Positions 23,344 through 36,247 of a DNA stretch of 64,000 bases are shown here, one piece after another. This DNA is from Epiperipatus broadwayi. Lineage: Eukaryota > Onychophora > Udeonychophora > Euonychophora > Peripatidae. The translations under genes and the position numbers were made by a program. Each line of letters opens with the position of its first letter. Positions within the stretch are counted from its first letter, which is position 1. The notes under the pieces were generated by a model. It searched no databases. It was not told where the DNA came from and was given only the letters and a program-made list of their open reading frames with translations. The DNA is taken from assembly GCA_028023455.1 (NCBI GenBank), contig JAQFVV010012400.1, positions 13,771,748-13,835,747 on the forward strand. Direction: 5' to 3'.

Positions 23344-26300
23344 TGTACCCTTACTTCTCGATGTATAATATAGTTTGAAATACGACTAGCTCAATTAAAT
23401 TATAATGCTTAATTAAAATTTGCATATCTATTTTTAATATACTTTTATATTATCATATTCTAATTAAATTTATTATTAATTATCAAAATCAATATATTTC
23501 TATAGTATGTACTAATTAAATAAGTATTCATTAAAATCATGAGACTATGAAGTAAAGTTACAAAGCAATAAGTAGATTTACATTGAGTCAATATCTTCCA
23601 AGACATTGTCTCAATGGCATAAGAATACTGTCACCTCCTTATTAACTTACTACTACCTCTACAGCATTCTTATGGCTTTTAAAATAAAATAAACTATCTT
23701 TAATAATAATAATAAACAAATAAATCTTAACTTTTAATTTTTTTAAAATATAATTAAATAATCTCAGGTTCTTCTAATTATCTTAAAGTAATGATAACTC
23801 ATGTAAATAAGTATGATATGGGATTTTACATCAAACCTAAATACACCTAACTTATTTTAATAATAATAATAATACTAATCTTAGAGTATAACCTAATCTT
23901 CTCTATTTCTGTTATATCAATAATCATTAAATAAATAATCATATGTATATCTTTTATTTTCATATAGTATCTTAATTTTGGAATAGATCAAAATCTTACA
24001 ATTTATTAATCTGTGGCAATAAATAATATTGTACTCTTATATTATGCATTATAATTACTCTATGACCATTGTAATATGATGTAATAATGTCAATCAATTC
24101 TCATAAATGATAATCAGGAAAATATTGTATTTATTTCTAAAATAATATTAATAAATTCACATTGTGCAAATATTATGTTTCTTCAAATTATCTGCTGTCA
24201 AATGCTGTGGTGCAAAATAATGAACTCGACACACTTTTAAACAAATTAAACAAATTTATTCACATTAACTTTGATTAAGAATTTATTTACAATATTTACA
24301 GTTCCAATTAGAAAAACAAAGAAAAATAAAATATAAGAAAATAATAATACAAAATGTTTACACTGTTATTAGCTCATACTCTTATTAAATAATCTATACA
24401 TTCTTTTAAAATGCTATACTAATAATATTGAAGTATGTTTTTTTTAAAACTTAGACTTTAAATAAATATCAGTGAACTTCAATTATTACACAGAAAAATT
24501 TATGTAAATAATATTTATGTAGCATATGTAAACAATTAAACTTTATTAATTAAATTGCTACATCACTCAAGTATTACTGTTATTCATTTCATCATGTACT
24601 AGTATGTGTTTACTTTACTATCAGCATTACCTTAATAGCACAATATAGAAACTAATGTATCCTTGTAATGTAATAATAAAGAATTGATTATAATTTTATA
24701 TTTCACTTATTGTAATTCATGTTACATGTTTTATCAAATATGCATTACATATATGTACTGTTAAAAAATAATAATATTTAAAATAATTCATTAATTTCAA
24801 ATTCATAAAGTATTATATTAGATAAATTCTATGATTCTTTTCTATGTAAAATTATTACTTTACTTTATGTGTTATTCTACTCCTTCTTAATAACTTTCTA
24901 TCTACAAAAACATCCTCTAAACTTATTTAAAATTTCCGGAAAACAACTTTCAACTCTAAATAAAATATTAATTATCCAAACTATTTATACTTCATCGTCT
25001 ATACTTGGTAAATCTTCAATCCAACATAAACTTCTACATAAAACTTAACGTAATTTATCCAATAAAACAACAGTAAAATATAGACTTTTAAATCTATTCC
25101 TAACTTGCAATAAAATAATTACCCATGAATAATAAATATAATTCTAATACTATAACATAAAAACAATACCAAAATTTATCAACGAAAGAATCATATAATT
25201 ATTTCTAAGCTTCTTATGTAATGTTGCATCGTATTTATTTCATAAATTCAAATTATGCATATTTAAATAAAACTGTCACTGCCAATATAATGTGTGTGTA
25301 TTTTTAAAATAATCATACATTCATTCAAAACAACATAATATTTGGTTGATCTAAAGAAAACATATTAATACATCAAAATTATTATTATTATACAATTTTA
25401 CCATCAATAATGATTTAATGTCCAGTCCATCTTCCAATATTCTTCGGAATTACAGCTTCATAAAATAATTCACATTTATACCCACGATCATACTTTAAAA
25501 TATTCTGTGTTATATTAATTATAAAACAAACTCATGCAATTAATCATTATATTATTTTTTAGTTATTATTTAAAGATATGTACCTATCTTATTTTAATAA
25601 ATTAATAATATTTAATTTTTATATTAGATAAATAAAACAGAGTTCATATTACGTGATTCCAGCGATGTTTTCTTTTCCACCATAAAGTTTTTTTTAATCC
25701 TAGGCACATATTCACTAGCACACCATTTCCTGTTTCCGGTCCCTCACGTGTTTTTTAAAAGTTTATGAAAAACGAAAATGTTTTTTTTAAAAAATAAGTT
25801 CCCACAAGAAAATAAAATAAAATTAAAATAGTTTATAGGATCCTGGTTTAGTTCTTTTAAAATATTATTCAAAAGTTATTATTTTAATTTAGTCTATAGT
25901 TTATAAAAATCTATATTTAATTATTTTTAAAATTAACTTGGACGTCCACGTATTACTTGCACATTTCTTAACAAAATATCCAGGTAAGAATAAGCTTCAT
26001 CTAAACAACCAGCGTTTAGATTATTTCAATATAATTTTTATTATCTTAAGACTTTTAGTTAATTATATTTTCAATTTATTTGCCTTTCAAAATTGTCAAC
26101 ATTCAGTCTTTTAAACATAAAGACTTAGCAAGGCAAGTATTTATAAAACCTACTTTTATTTCTAATATCTTTCCTTAAGATATATATTTAAATTTATATC
26201 TTACAAAATACTTTCTTTATAAAGAAGTATTTTTATTCTTTAAAATATTTAATTTTCTAATAGGCAATAGTAATTAGCTTTTAAAATTATATACTGTCCA

Positions 26301-27598
26301 AAATACTACTTTTCTCCATCTTGTAATTTTCCGAATTAATCCAGCGTTTGTCATATTTCTAAGGTAAAGTTTCTGATATATTTTCACTATATATGATGTT
26401 CCCATGACTATTTGCTTGCAAATTGAGCTTCAATTTAGAGACGATTGATAGGAAAATTTAAATTAACACTGCATGTCTATTATTTAAAACTTTTATAGAT
26501 TATTTATAACGACACTCTTGTAATTTTAAAAAAAATGATTTTAGAGCGTCTATAAATTTACTTAGCTATTTTTCTAATAGCACAATTAACTTGAAAATTC
26601 AATCACGAAGTTCTCTCCTAACAATTGAATTGAGCTTTTATACCGGAAGAAACTTCCCATTTGATTGGTAGATTAAACAATCAACTTTGCTGGCTTATTT
26701 ACATATTTACCAACAACACAAATTAAAAATAAATAATGACTTATTTAATATTTAATATTTATTACATTATTAAATTTCTAAAATAATCTTTATCATATAT
26801 TTAAATCTATTAAACATTTTTTTTAAAAATATTCTCTTACTTGATTTTAATTTTAACTTTTATAAAATTATTTAAAATACACTAAGTCTTTTATACGTTA
26901 TATTTTTAAAGCAATATTTTAAAATCAGATTTAATATTTCACATTGAATATCTTTATTTTTTATCTCGTGATAACTCACGTATTATTTATAAATTTATAA
27001 CATGATTTTTTTAAAATAGTTTTGCAACTTTATTAGATAACTTCCAAGCATGCTTGTGTATATTTACTTAACATCTGTTTTTTTTTATAACACAAGAAAC
27101 GCTTCTCATCGTCTAAAAATAAACTAACAATTGCATTTTTTAAAATAAATATTTTTTAAATAAATAAGATATTATAATAGATTTTAAAATAATTATCCAA
27201 TATTATTAAAATCAAATATTAGTCTTCTATTTAAGTACTTACAATAATTAAAATATTTATATTCTTTTATAATATTATTTTATCAATAATAAACATATGT
27301 ATTTAATCTTACTTGTTTTTTAAACACTTTTAGCTTTAAATACCTATTTATTAAATATATTAATGCAGTATTGATTATGGCCATTTTTCCCAACCATATA
27401 TTATAATCATCATCATTTAAAATGTCTCTCTCTACATCAGCACAATTTCACACATCAAATACTCATAGATTGCTTTAATTAAACCTTTTGAAATATTACC
27501 ATAAGCAAAATTAACATCACATATTCAAATATATCTTAAATTTAAAATTTTTAATAGATTAGCACAAAATTAGATGGTGACCCATACAAAAGGGCACA
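23344..27598 (-). repeat. LTR copy 2 (no MITE)
   Basis: 4255 bp, from TGTACCC to GGGCACA on the + strand. It is shared by the two tandem units and carries the empty site of the piggyBac-like MITE at about 27358-27363. It differs from LTR 1 and LTR 3 only by scattered substitutions and short indels. Confidence 0.8.
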
Positions 27599-28214
27599 TA
27601 TTCCCCTCCTTCGGATAAAATTTTAAATTTAACATCCATCTTCATCTTCTTTAATCCACATTTATCACTTTTATCTTTCTTATCATTAATCTCATAATAA
27701 ATTACTTGAACATAAAATTTTATAAAGCATTGAAACATCATCTTAAATTTCAATTAGAAAACACTTTTAAATAAAACTACAATGATTTCTTTTACTTTAT
27801 AAATTAAGTTTCACTTTTCTTTACTCATCTCTTAATTAGGTTACTTTTATTTCCCTAATATTTCTATAAACATTAAATATTTAAATTCTTTTAACTACAC
27901 CTTTTAAATAAACTACTGTAAATACATATTCCTATAGTTAATACTATATTTTAAACTACTTTATATATTTTACTTCTAAATTTATTGCTAGTTTCATCAG
28001 CAATTTTATAGATCATTGTTTAATAAATCTATATACTTCTCATTTAAAGTAATTAACTTGATCCCTTAAGATTGATCAATTTCATGATCACTACTATAAT
28101 ATAAATTAATCTTTCATAAGATCTACTTACATATACTTTAAACACATGAGTCTTTATACTTTTATCTTTATTACTCAACTTTTACTTAAACATATTTACT
28201 TTAATAGCTAATTC

Positions 28215-28236
28215 GTCGTGTAGCTCTTAGCGATCT
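28215..28236. other. 22-bp block replacing element sequence; adapter-like
   Basis: In copy 1 the same place (19946-19965) reads CACATTTTATTTTAGCCATT. Copy 2 has GTCGTGTAGCTCTTAGCGAT plus CT, unrelated to it, with both flanks identical. GTCGTGTAG and CTCTT..CGATCT both resemble parts of the common Illumina adapter, in opposite orientations. I read this as probable leftover adapter sequence in the assembly. Confidence 0.5.
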
Positions 28237-28710
28237 CTGACCAAAATTTATTTCTCCCAAAATTATTATTTATTAACTCAATAAATAATATCTTATTATA
28301 CATATTTTGTAAACTTCTTCAATTAAATCTTTATCTATTCTGCTAACTTATCATATATAATAAATTATTTCCTTATGTAAAGCACTATATTTAAACATTA
28401 CATTAAAATCTTTGTTCACAATACATTCTTAAAATTGTAACTCACACTTCAGAAGGAAAGGGAATTAAACTCCTTGCATTATAAGTCCCTTTTTCCCCAT
28501 CTGGTGTGGTTAACATAAATGCATTCTCCCTTACTTTGAAGGTTGCTAACATAGAAATATCTTATGTTTGTTTTACAAACAAAAAAAAAAATACTAATAT
28601 AATATAATGCTATAATACATTATCAAATACACATCTTCTTTAAGAATTATTTGTCTTAATTATTAAATATCTTCTTCTCTGAATTTAAATTTTAATTCTC
28701 TCTCTCCTTT

Positions 28711-30801
28711 CTAATTTAATTTTTTACTAGTTTTATTAGCTGGTCTCTTAAGAATTGTGGTCACACCACTAGTAGAAGGCTGATTATGCAAATCATCGCT
28801 TCTATCCCTATTTGTATCATATTTTACAGTTTCTTTAAAATATGGAGACATCCTATCTCTATTTTTATACTCCAATCTTCTCTTAAAACCTCCAGAAGAT
28901 CTCACCCCAGTACTAACACTAAGACTTGCCAATGGGTAACTATTCCGATCCTTATTTACCCTAAACCTATTATCCATAGATAACTCTGCTACTTCCAGAG
29001 CATCCAGGATTTCAGAGACTTCCTCAATTGTCCCACGGTCAGCAACGATTAACAATTGTTCCACATTTTTAGGTAGGTTGTGCCTAACTATCCGGACAAT
29101 CTGTCCTTCCGATAATGGACAAGCAGTCAACGTCTTCAGACGCACAGCTTGATTCCTGAAAAAGCTGGTGTAGCTGCCTTTGCTAACATGGTACTTCTCT
29201 TGGGTAATTTGATACCGAATGCAATCCTGTTTGTCGGAGTTCCAAAAGCTCCCAATAATAAAACATTTGAAATCACCATATGTCATTGGCTTCACAAACA
29301 GGGATTGCCACCAATCTTTAGCAACTCCATATAAATGATTGCTACACACGGCCACTTTTTCTTTTTCAGATAAAGAACATATTGAAAACAATTCATCCAA
29401 ATTGTTTAAAAACTCAGAGGGATTTTCCATGTATTCCCCTTTAAATGGTTTCACTTTCATAAACCTTAGGGCCATTGAATTATTCGCACTTCCCTCATGA
29501 CTAATCACTTCTCTAGTCGGTCTATTGTCAATTTCCTTTACAATAGTGTTTCCTAACTGATTATTATTATCACTACCTTGCTTAACTAATTCTACATTAT
29601 TTATTTGTGAAGAATCAATATAATCCATATATGCCTTACTACTTATTTTCCCTTTAAATACCTCTGCTTTTGCATTACTTATACTTTTCATTTCTATCTG
29701 ATCATATACTTGCTGAAATTTCCCTTCTAAGTCCATTTGCTCAAGCACTTGCTTTACATATCCTTTTTGTTCTTTTCTAAACTCATCTAAACTCTTGTCT
29801 AAAATTTCTTTATACTTGTCCTTATTTTGTTCTATCATACCTACGTGATCCTTTATATCCTTTTGAATACGCTTTATATTCTCTCCTACTTTCGATCTGT
29901 ATTTATTTTCATCGACTCTTTTGACATCTAAACCCTTAAATTTATCTACTAACTCCTTCTCTATTTCCTCTTTTATGTTCCCTCTGGTCTGAACTATGGC
30001 ACTCCTAATATCTTTAATATCTTCATTAATATTAATAACTTGGTTCTTAACTTCACCAATCTCACTATTAACTTTTAATTTGTAGTCATTAATTTTTAAA
30101 GTTAAATTATTATTATTAACTCTACATTGATCAATAGATTCTGCTATTTGATCCTTTAGACTTTTAATTGTGCTTTCTGAAAATTCATGAAGTTTTCTTT
30201 CTAGAAATTCTTGATTTTTATCCTCAATTTTTAGTATTTCTAATTTTAAAGACTCAACTACCTCTTCATTTTTATCAAATCTTATATCTATATTATCCAT
30301 TCTATCTTCCATTTTTTTATTAAAACTCATTACAACTGCAAAATTATCCTTTATTTCTGCTTTAATAGAATTACTCTCCTCTTTCATTTCTTTCATACTT
30401 ATATTCATATCTTTCATTTCTTCTTTTAAAGAATTATTCTCCTCTTTCATATTTTCTTTTAAGGAATTAATATCGTCTCTAAGAGACTTATTCTCCTCTT
30501 TCATTTCCGCTTTTATTTCTGCCTTTAAATTCATAAGACCTTGACTCATTAATTCTAGATGTTTCATAACATCAACTAATGAAAAATTATCTACTCCCTT
30601 CTTAGTTTTTACTAATTCTTTGTCTGCTGTTTTAAAAATTATCTCTTTTTCCTCCTCTATTTCACTATCCATACTTTGAGTATTTTCTACTACTGTTTCT
30701 GAATTTGCTAATTGCTCTATTTCTTTGCTCTCCACACAACTATTATCCTCAACAACAAAATTGGACATTTCAACTTCTAAATCTTTATCCCAATTACTCA
30801 T
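28711..30801 (-). CDS. gag: Retrotransposon Gag (copy 2), 696 aa
   Basis: Full-length intact duplicate of the Gag at 20438-22528, with the same domain order: acidic N-terminus, long coiled coil, capsid-like domain (about 445-606) and basic tail without zinc knuckle. The six amino-acid differences are scattered (for example Lys/Glu near residue 200, Val/Ile, His/Arg, Leu/Arg, Asp/Glu and Tyr/Asp). Two intact copies 8.27 kb apart argue for recent tandem duplication. As in copy 1, no pol follows, so the element must borrow reverse transcriptase and integrase. Confidence 0.85.
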   Translation of the reverse strand: MSNWDKDLEVEMSNFVVEDNSCVESKEIEQLANSETVVENTQSMDSEIEEEKEIIFKTADKELVKTKKGVDNFSLVDVMKHLELMSQGLMNLKAEIKAEMKEENKSLRDDINSLKENMKEENNSLKEEMKDMNISMKEMKEESNSIKAEIKDNFAVVMSFNKKMEDRMDNIDIRFDKNEEVVESLKLEILKIEDKNQEFLERKLHEFSESTIKSLKDQIAESIDQCRVNNNNLTLKINDYKLKVNSEIGEVKNQVININEDIKDIRSAIVQTRGNIKEEIEKELVDKFKGLDVKRVDENKYRSKVGENIKRIQKDIKDHVGMIEQNKDKYKEILDKSLDEFRKEQKGYVKQVLEQMDLEGKFQQVYDQIEMKSISNAKAEVFKGKISSKAYMDYIDSSQINNVELVKQGSDNNNQLGNTIVKEIDNRPTREVISHEGSANNSMALRFMKVKPFKGEYMENPSEFLNNLDELFSICSLSEKEKVAVCSNHLYGVAKDWWQSLFVKPMTYGDFKCFIIGSFWNSDKQDCIRYQITQEKYHVSKGSYTSFFRNQAVRLKTLTACPLSEGQIVRIVRHNLPKNVEQLLIVADRGTIEEVSEILDALEVAELSMDNRFRVNKDRNSYPLASLSVSTGVRSSGGFKRRLEYKNRDRMSPYFKETVKYDTNRDRSDDLHNQPSTSGVTTILKRPANKTSKKLN

Positions 30802-31451
30802 TTTTATTTTTAAAATTCAATTCTATTATTATTATGCAGTATTTATTATTAATGATTTTCAAAATAATCCCTATCAACCTTCCTATCTCCACTCAATTCA
30901 CTTTTACAATTAATCATAAAATAGCATCTTTTAAAACTCTACACTATTTATTATTAAATAATTGTATAACTTCAAATAACAAAATTGTGTCATGTCATTT
31001 ATTTTTACACCTATGATCCACAGACAATTTGCACATAATATATTATATGAGATATATATTTTAAATATTTTAAGAATTGATATGGTCATATCACAAAATA
31101 GTTGTTTGCCACATTTTATAATCTACATATTCATTTATTTATTAACTTAAAATCAACATAGTATTTAATTTTTTAAATAATTATATTATAGATACCACAT
31201 GAAAATATAATAACTTTACTAATAAGATTTTTATTCTATTTTTTTACAATCAACATCTAATCAATTATAAATATTGTTATAAAATACTAATTATTTATGT
31301 TTAATAAACATACTAATCACTAACTCCTAAAGTCTACATTTTAATACATACACTATTTTTATTAAATAATTATACCTATCTCTCTATTCTCCTAACACAT
31401 ACTAACCCTAAAATTATGTATCCTAATTCTTAATTAAATATCTATGCCTAA

Positions 31452-31598
31452 AATGTTGAGCGCCAAATCCTTCTTTTCCAACCATCGGATTGATAAAATT
31501 ATAATCCCAACATATCAGGCCCATCACGTTGCCGGCGCCAAAATCCTTCTTTTCCAACCATCGGGTTGATAACCAATAGCCGACCACGTTGCGCGCCA
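31452..31598 (-). repeat. Triplicated primer-binding site block (copy 2)
   Basis: Same arrangement as at 23177-23326: cores at 31452-31465, 31525-31540 and 31583-31598, the last being the best tRNA-Lys match, 17 nt from LTR 3 (31616). Confidence 0.65.
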
Positions 31599-31615
31599 AA
31601 ATCCTTCTTACCCTT

Positions 31616-34600
31616 TGTATCCTTACTTCTCGATATATAATATAGTTTGAAATACGACTAGCTCAATTAAATTATAATGCTTAATTAAAATTTGCATATC
31701 TATTTTTAATTACTTTTATATTATCATATTCTAATTAAATTTATTATTAATTATCAAAATCAATATATTTCTATAGTATGTACTAATTAAATAAGTATTC
31801 ATTAAAATCATGAGACTATGAAGTAAAGTTACAAAGCAATAAGTAGATTTACATTGAGTCAATATCTTCCAAGACATTGTCTCAATGGCATAAGAATACT
31901 GTCACCTCCTTATTAACTTACTACTACCTCTACAGCATTCTTATGGCTTTTAAAATAAAATAAACTATCTTTAATAATAATAATAAAAACAAATAAATCT
32001 TAACTTTTAATTTTTTTAAAATATAATTAAATAATCTCAGGTTCTTCTAATTATCTTAAAGTAATGATAACTCATGTAAATAAGTATGATATGGGATTTT
32101 ATATCAAACCTAAATACACCTAACTTATTTTAATAATAATAATAATACTAATCTTAGAGTATAACCTAATCTTCTCTATTTCTGTTATATCAATAATCAT
32201 TAAATAAATAATCATATGTATATCTTTTATTTTCATATAGTATCTTAATTTTGGAATAGATCAAAATCTTACAATTTATTAATCTGTGGCAATAAATAAT
32301 ATTGTACTCTTATATTATGCATTATAATTACTCTATGACCATTGTAATATGATGTAATAATGTCAATCAATTCTCATAAATGATAATCAGGAAAATATTG
32401 TATTTATTTCTAAAATAATATTAATAAATTCACATTGTGCAAATATTATGTTTCTTCAAATTATCTGCTGTCAAATGCTGTGGTGCAAAATAATGAACTC
32501 GACACACTTTTAAACAAATCGGACAAATTTATTCGTGTTAACTTTGATTAAGAATTTATTTACAATATTTACAGTTCCAATTAGAAAAACAACGAAAAAT
32601 AAAATATAAGAAAATAATAATATAAAATGTTTACACTGTTATTAGCTCATACTCTTATTAAATAATCTATACATTCTTTTAAAATGCTATACTAATAATA
32701 TTGAAGTATGTTTTCAAAACTTAGACTTTAAATAAATATCAGTGAACTTCAATTATTACACAGAGAAATTTATATAAATAATATTTATGTAGCATATGTA
32801 AACAATTAAACTTTATTAATTAAATTGCTACATCACTCAAGTATTACTGTTATTCATTTCATCATGTACTAGTATGTGTTTACTTTACTATCAGCATTAC
32901 CTTAATAGCACAATATAGAAACTAATGTATCCTTGTAATGTAATAATAAAGAATTGATTATAATTTTATATTTCACTTATTGTAATTCATGTTACATGTT
33001 TTATCAAATATGCATTACATATATGTACTGTTAAAAAATAATAATATTTAAAATAATTCATTAATTTCAAATTCATAAAGTATTATATTAGATAAATTCT
33101 ATGATTCTTTTCTATGTAAAATTATTACTTTACTTTATGTGTTATTCTACTCCTTCTTAATAACTTTCTATCTACAAAAACATCCTCTAAACTTATTTAA
33201 AATTTCCGGAAAACAACTTTCAACTCTAAATAAAATATTAATTTTCCAAACTATTTATACTTCATCGTCTATACTTGGTAAATCTTCAATCCAACATAAA
33301 CTTCTACATAAAACTTAACGTAATTTATCCAATAAAACAACAGTAAAATATAGACTTTTAAATCTATTCCTAACTTGCAATAAAATAATTACCCATGAAT
33401 AATAAATATAATTCTAATACTATAACATAAAAACAATACCAAAATTTATCAACGAAAGAATCATATAATTATTTCTAAGCTTCTTATGTAATGTTGCATC
33501 GTATTTATTTCATAAATTCAAATTATGCATATTTAAATAAAACTGTCACTGCCAATATAATGTGTGTGTATTTTTAAAATAATCATACATTCATTCAAAA
33601 CAACATAATATTTGGTTGATCTAAAGAAAACATATTAATACATCAAAATTATTATTATTATACAATTTTACCATCAATAATGATTTAATGTCCAGTCCAT
33701 CTTCCAATATTCTTCGGAATTACAGCTTCATAAAATAATTCACATTTATACCCACGATCATACTTTAAAATATTCTGTGTTATATTAATTATAAAACAAA
33801 CTCATGCAATTAATCATTATATTATTTTTTAGTTATTATTTAAAGATATGTACCTATCTTATTTTAATAAATTAATAATATTTAATTTTTATATTAGATA
33901 AATAAAACAGAGTTCATATTACGTGATTCCAGCGATGTTTTCTTTTCCACCATAAAGTTTTTTTTAATCCTAGGCACATATTCACTAGCACACCATTTCC
34001 TGTTTCCGGTCCCTCACGTGTTTTTTAAAAGTTTATGAAAAACGAAAATGTTTTTTTTAAAAAATAAGTTCCCACAAGAAAATAAAATAAAATTAAAATA
34101 GTTTATAGGATCCTGGTTTAGTTCTTTTAAAATATTATTCAAAAGTTATTATTTTAATTTAGTCTATAGTTTATAAAAATCTATATTTAATTATTTTTAA
34201 AATTAACTTGGACGTCCACGTATTACTTGCACATTTCTTAACAAAATAGCCAGGTAAGAATAAGCTTCTTCATCTAAACAACCAGCGTTTAGATTATTTC
34301 AATATAATTTTTATTATCTTAAGACTTTTAGTTAATTATATTTTCAATTTATTTGCCTTTCAAAATTGTCAACATTCAGTCTTTTAAACATAAAGACTTA
34401 GCAAGGCAAGTATTTATAAAACCTACTTTTATTTCTAATATCTTTCCTTAAGATATATATTTAAATTTATATCTTACAAAATACTTTCTTTATAAAGAAG
34501 TATTTTTATTCTTTAAAATATTTAATTTTCTAATAGGCAATAGTAATTAGCTTTTAAAATTATATACTGTCCAAAATACTACTTTTCTCCATCTTGTAAT

Positions 34601-35742
34601 TTTCCGAACTAATCCAGCGTTTGTCATATTTCTAAGGTAAAGTTTCTGATATATTTTCACTATATATGATGTTCCCATGACTATTTGCTTGCAAATTGAG
34701 CTTCAATTTAGAGACGATTGATAGGAAAATTTAAATTAACACTGCATGTCTATTATTTAAAACTTTTATAGATTATTTATAACGACACTCTTGTAATTTT
34801 AAAAAAAATGATTTTAGAGCGTCTATAAATTTACTTAGCTATTTTTCTAATAGCACAATTAACTTGAAAATTCAATCACGAAGTCCTCTCCTAACAATTG
34901 AACTAAGCTTTTATACCGGAAGAAACTTCCCATTTGATTGGTAGATTAAACAATCAACTTTGCTGGCTTATTTACATATTTACCAACAACACAAATTAAA
35001 AATAAATAATGACTTATTTAATATTTAATATTTATTACATTATTAAATTTCTAAAATAATCTTTATCATATATTTAAATCTATTAAACATTTTTTTAAAA
35101 AATATTCTCTTACTTGATTTTAATTTTAACTTTTATAAAATTATTTAAAATACACTAAGTCTTTTATACGTTATATTTTTAAAGCAATATTTTAAAATCA
35201 GATTTAATATTTCACATTGAATATCTTTATTTTTTATCTTGTGATAACTCACGTATTATTTATAAATTTATAACATGATTTTTTTAAAATAGTTTTGCAA
35301 CTTTATTAGATAACTTCCAAGCATGCTTGTGTATATTTACTTAACATCTGTTTTTTTTTATAACACAAGAAACGCTTCTCATCGTCTAAAAATAAACTAA
35401 CAATTGCATTTTTTAAAATAAATATTTTTTAAATAAATAAGATATTATAATAGATTTTAAAATAATTATCCAATATTATTAAAATCAAATATTAGTCTTC
35501 TATTTAAGTACTTACAATAATTAAAATATTTATATTCTTTTATAATATTATTTTATCAATAATAAACATATGTATTTAATCTTACTTGTCTTTTTAAACA
35601 CTTTTAGCTTTAAATACCTATTTATTAAATATATTAATGCAGTATTGATTATGGCCATTTTTCCCAACCATATATTATAATCATCATCATTTAAAATGTC
35701 TCTCTCTACATCAGCACAATTTCACACATCAAATACTCATAG
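31616..35742 (-). repeat. LTR copy 3, truncated by the assembly gap
   Basis: Starts TGTATCC (one base different from the other copies) and runs to ACTCATAG at 35742. By comparison with LTR 2, about 128 bp remain to the LTR end and should lie in the gap. The MITE empty site is again present, near 35632-35640. Confidence 0.8.
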
Positions 35743-36242
35743 NNNNNNNNNNNNNNNNNNNNNNNNNNNNNNNNNNNNNNNNNNNNNNNNNNNNNNNNNN
35801 NNNNNNNNNNNNNNNNNNNNNNNNNNNNNNNNNNNNNNNNNNNNNNNNNNNNNNNNNNNNNNNNNNNNNNNNNNNNNNNNNNNNNNNNNNNNNNNNNNNN
35901 NNNNNNNNNNNNNNNNNNNNNNNNNNNNNNNNNNNNNNNNNNNNNNNNNNNNNNNNNNNNNNNNNNNNNNNNNNNNNNNNNNNNNNNNNNNNNNNNNNNN
36001 NNNNNNNNNNNNNNNNNNNNNNNNNNNNNNNNNNNNNNNNNNNNNNNNNNNNNNNNNNNNNNNNNNNNNNNNNNNNNNNNNNNNNNNNNNNNNNNNNNNN
36101 NNNNNNNNNNNNNNNNNNNNNNNNNNNNNNNNNNNNNNNNNNNNNNNNNNNNNNNNNNNNNNNNNNNNNNNNNNNNNNNNNNNNNNNNNNNNNNNNNNNN
36201 NNNNNNNNNNNNNNNNNNNNNNNNNNNNNNNNNNNNNNNNNN
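35743..36242. other. Assembly gap, 500 N
   Basis: Exactly 500 unknown bases, probably a placeholder of undefined length. It hides the right end of the gag-only array and the left flank of the next element. Open frames drawn across it are meaningless. Confidence 0.98.
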
Positions 36243-36247
36243 AGTAT

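Larger units (their letters stand above)
14320..35742 (-). mobile_element. Tandem LTR-gag-LTR-gag-LTR retrotransposon array, gag-only
   Basis: Three copies of a very long LTR (starting at 14320, 23344 and 31616) alternate with two nearly identical internal regions (19331-23343 and 27599-31615). The period is about 8.27 kb once the 746-bp MITE and its 4-bp duplication in LTR 1 are removed. The element reads on the minus strand: LTR end, primer-binding site, leader of about 0.8 kb, gag, about 1.1 kb without frames, polypurine tract, LTR. LTR ends on the + strand are TGTACCC and GGGCACA, a near-perfect inverted pair. No pol, protease or integrase is encoded, so it is non-autonomous. The left flank is unique sequence; the right end is lost in the gap, so target duplication cannot be checked. 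LTR-LTR unequal exchange would give this structure, though misassembly is possible. Confidence 0.85.
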
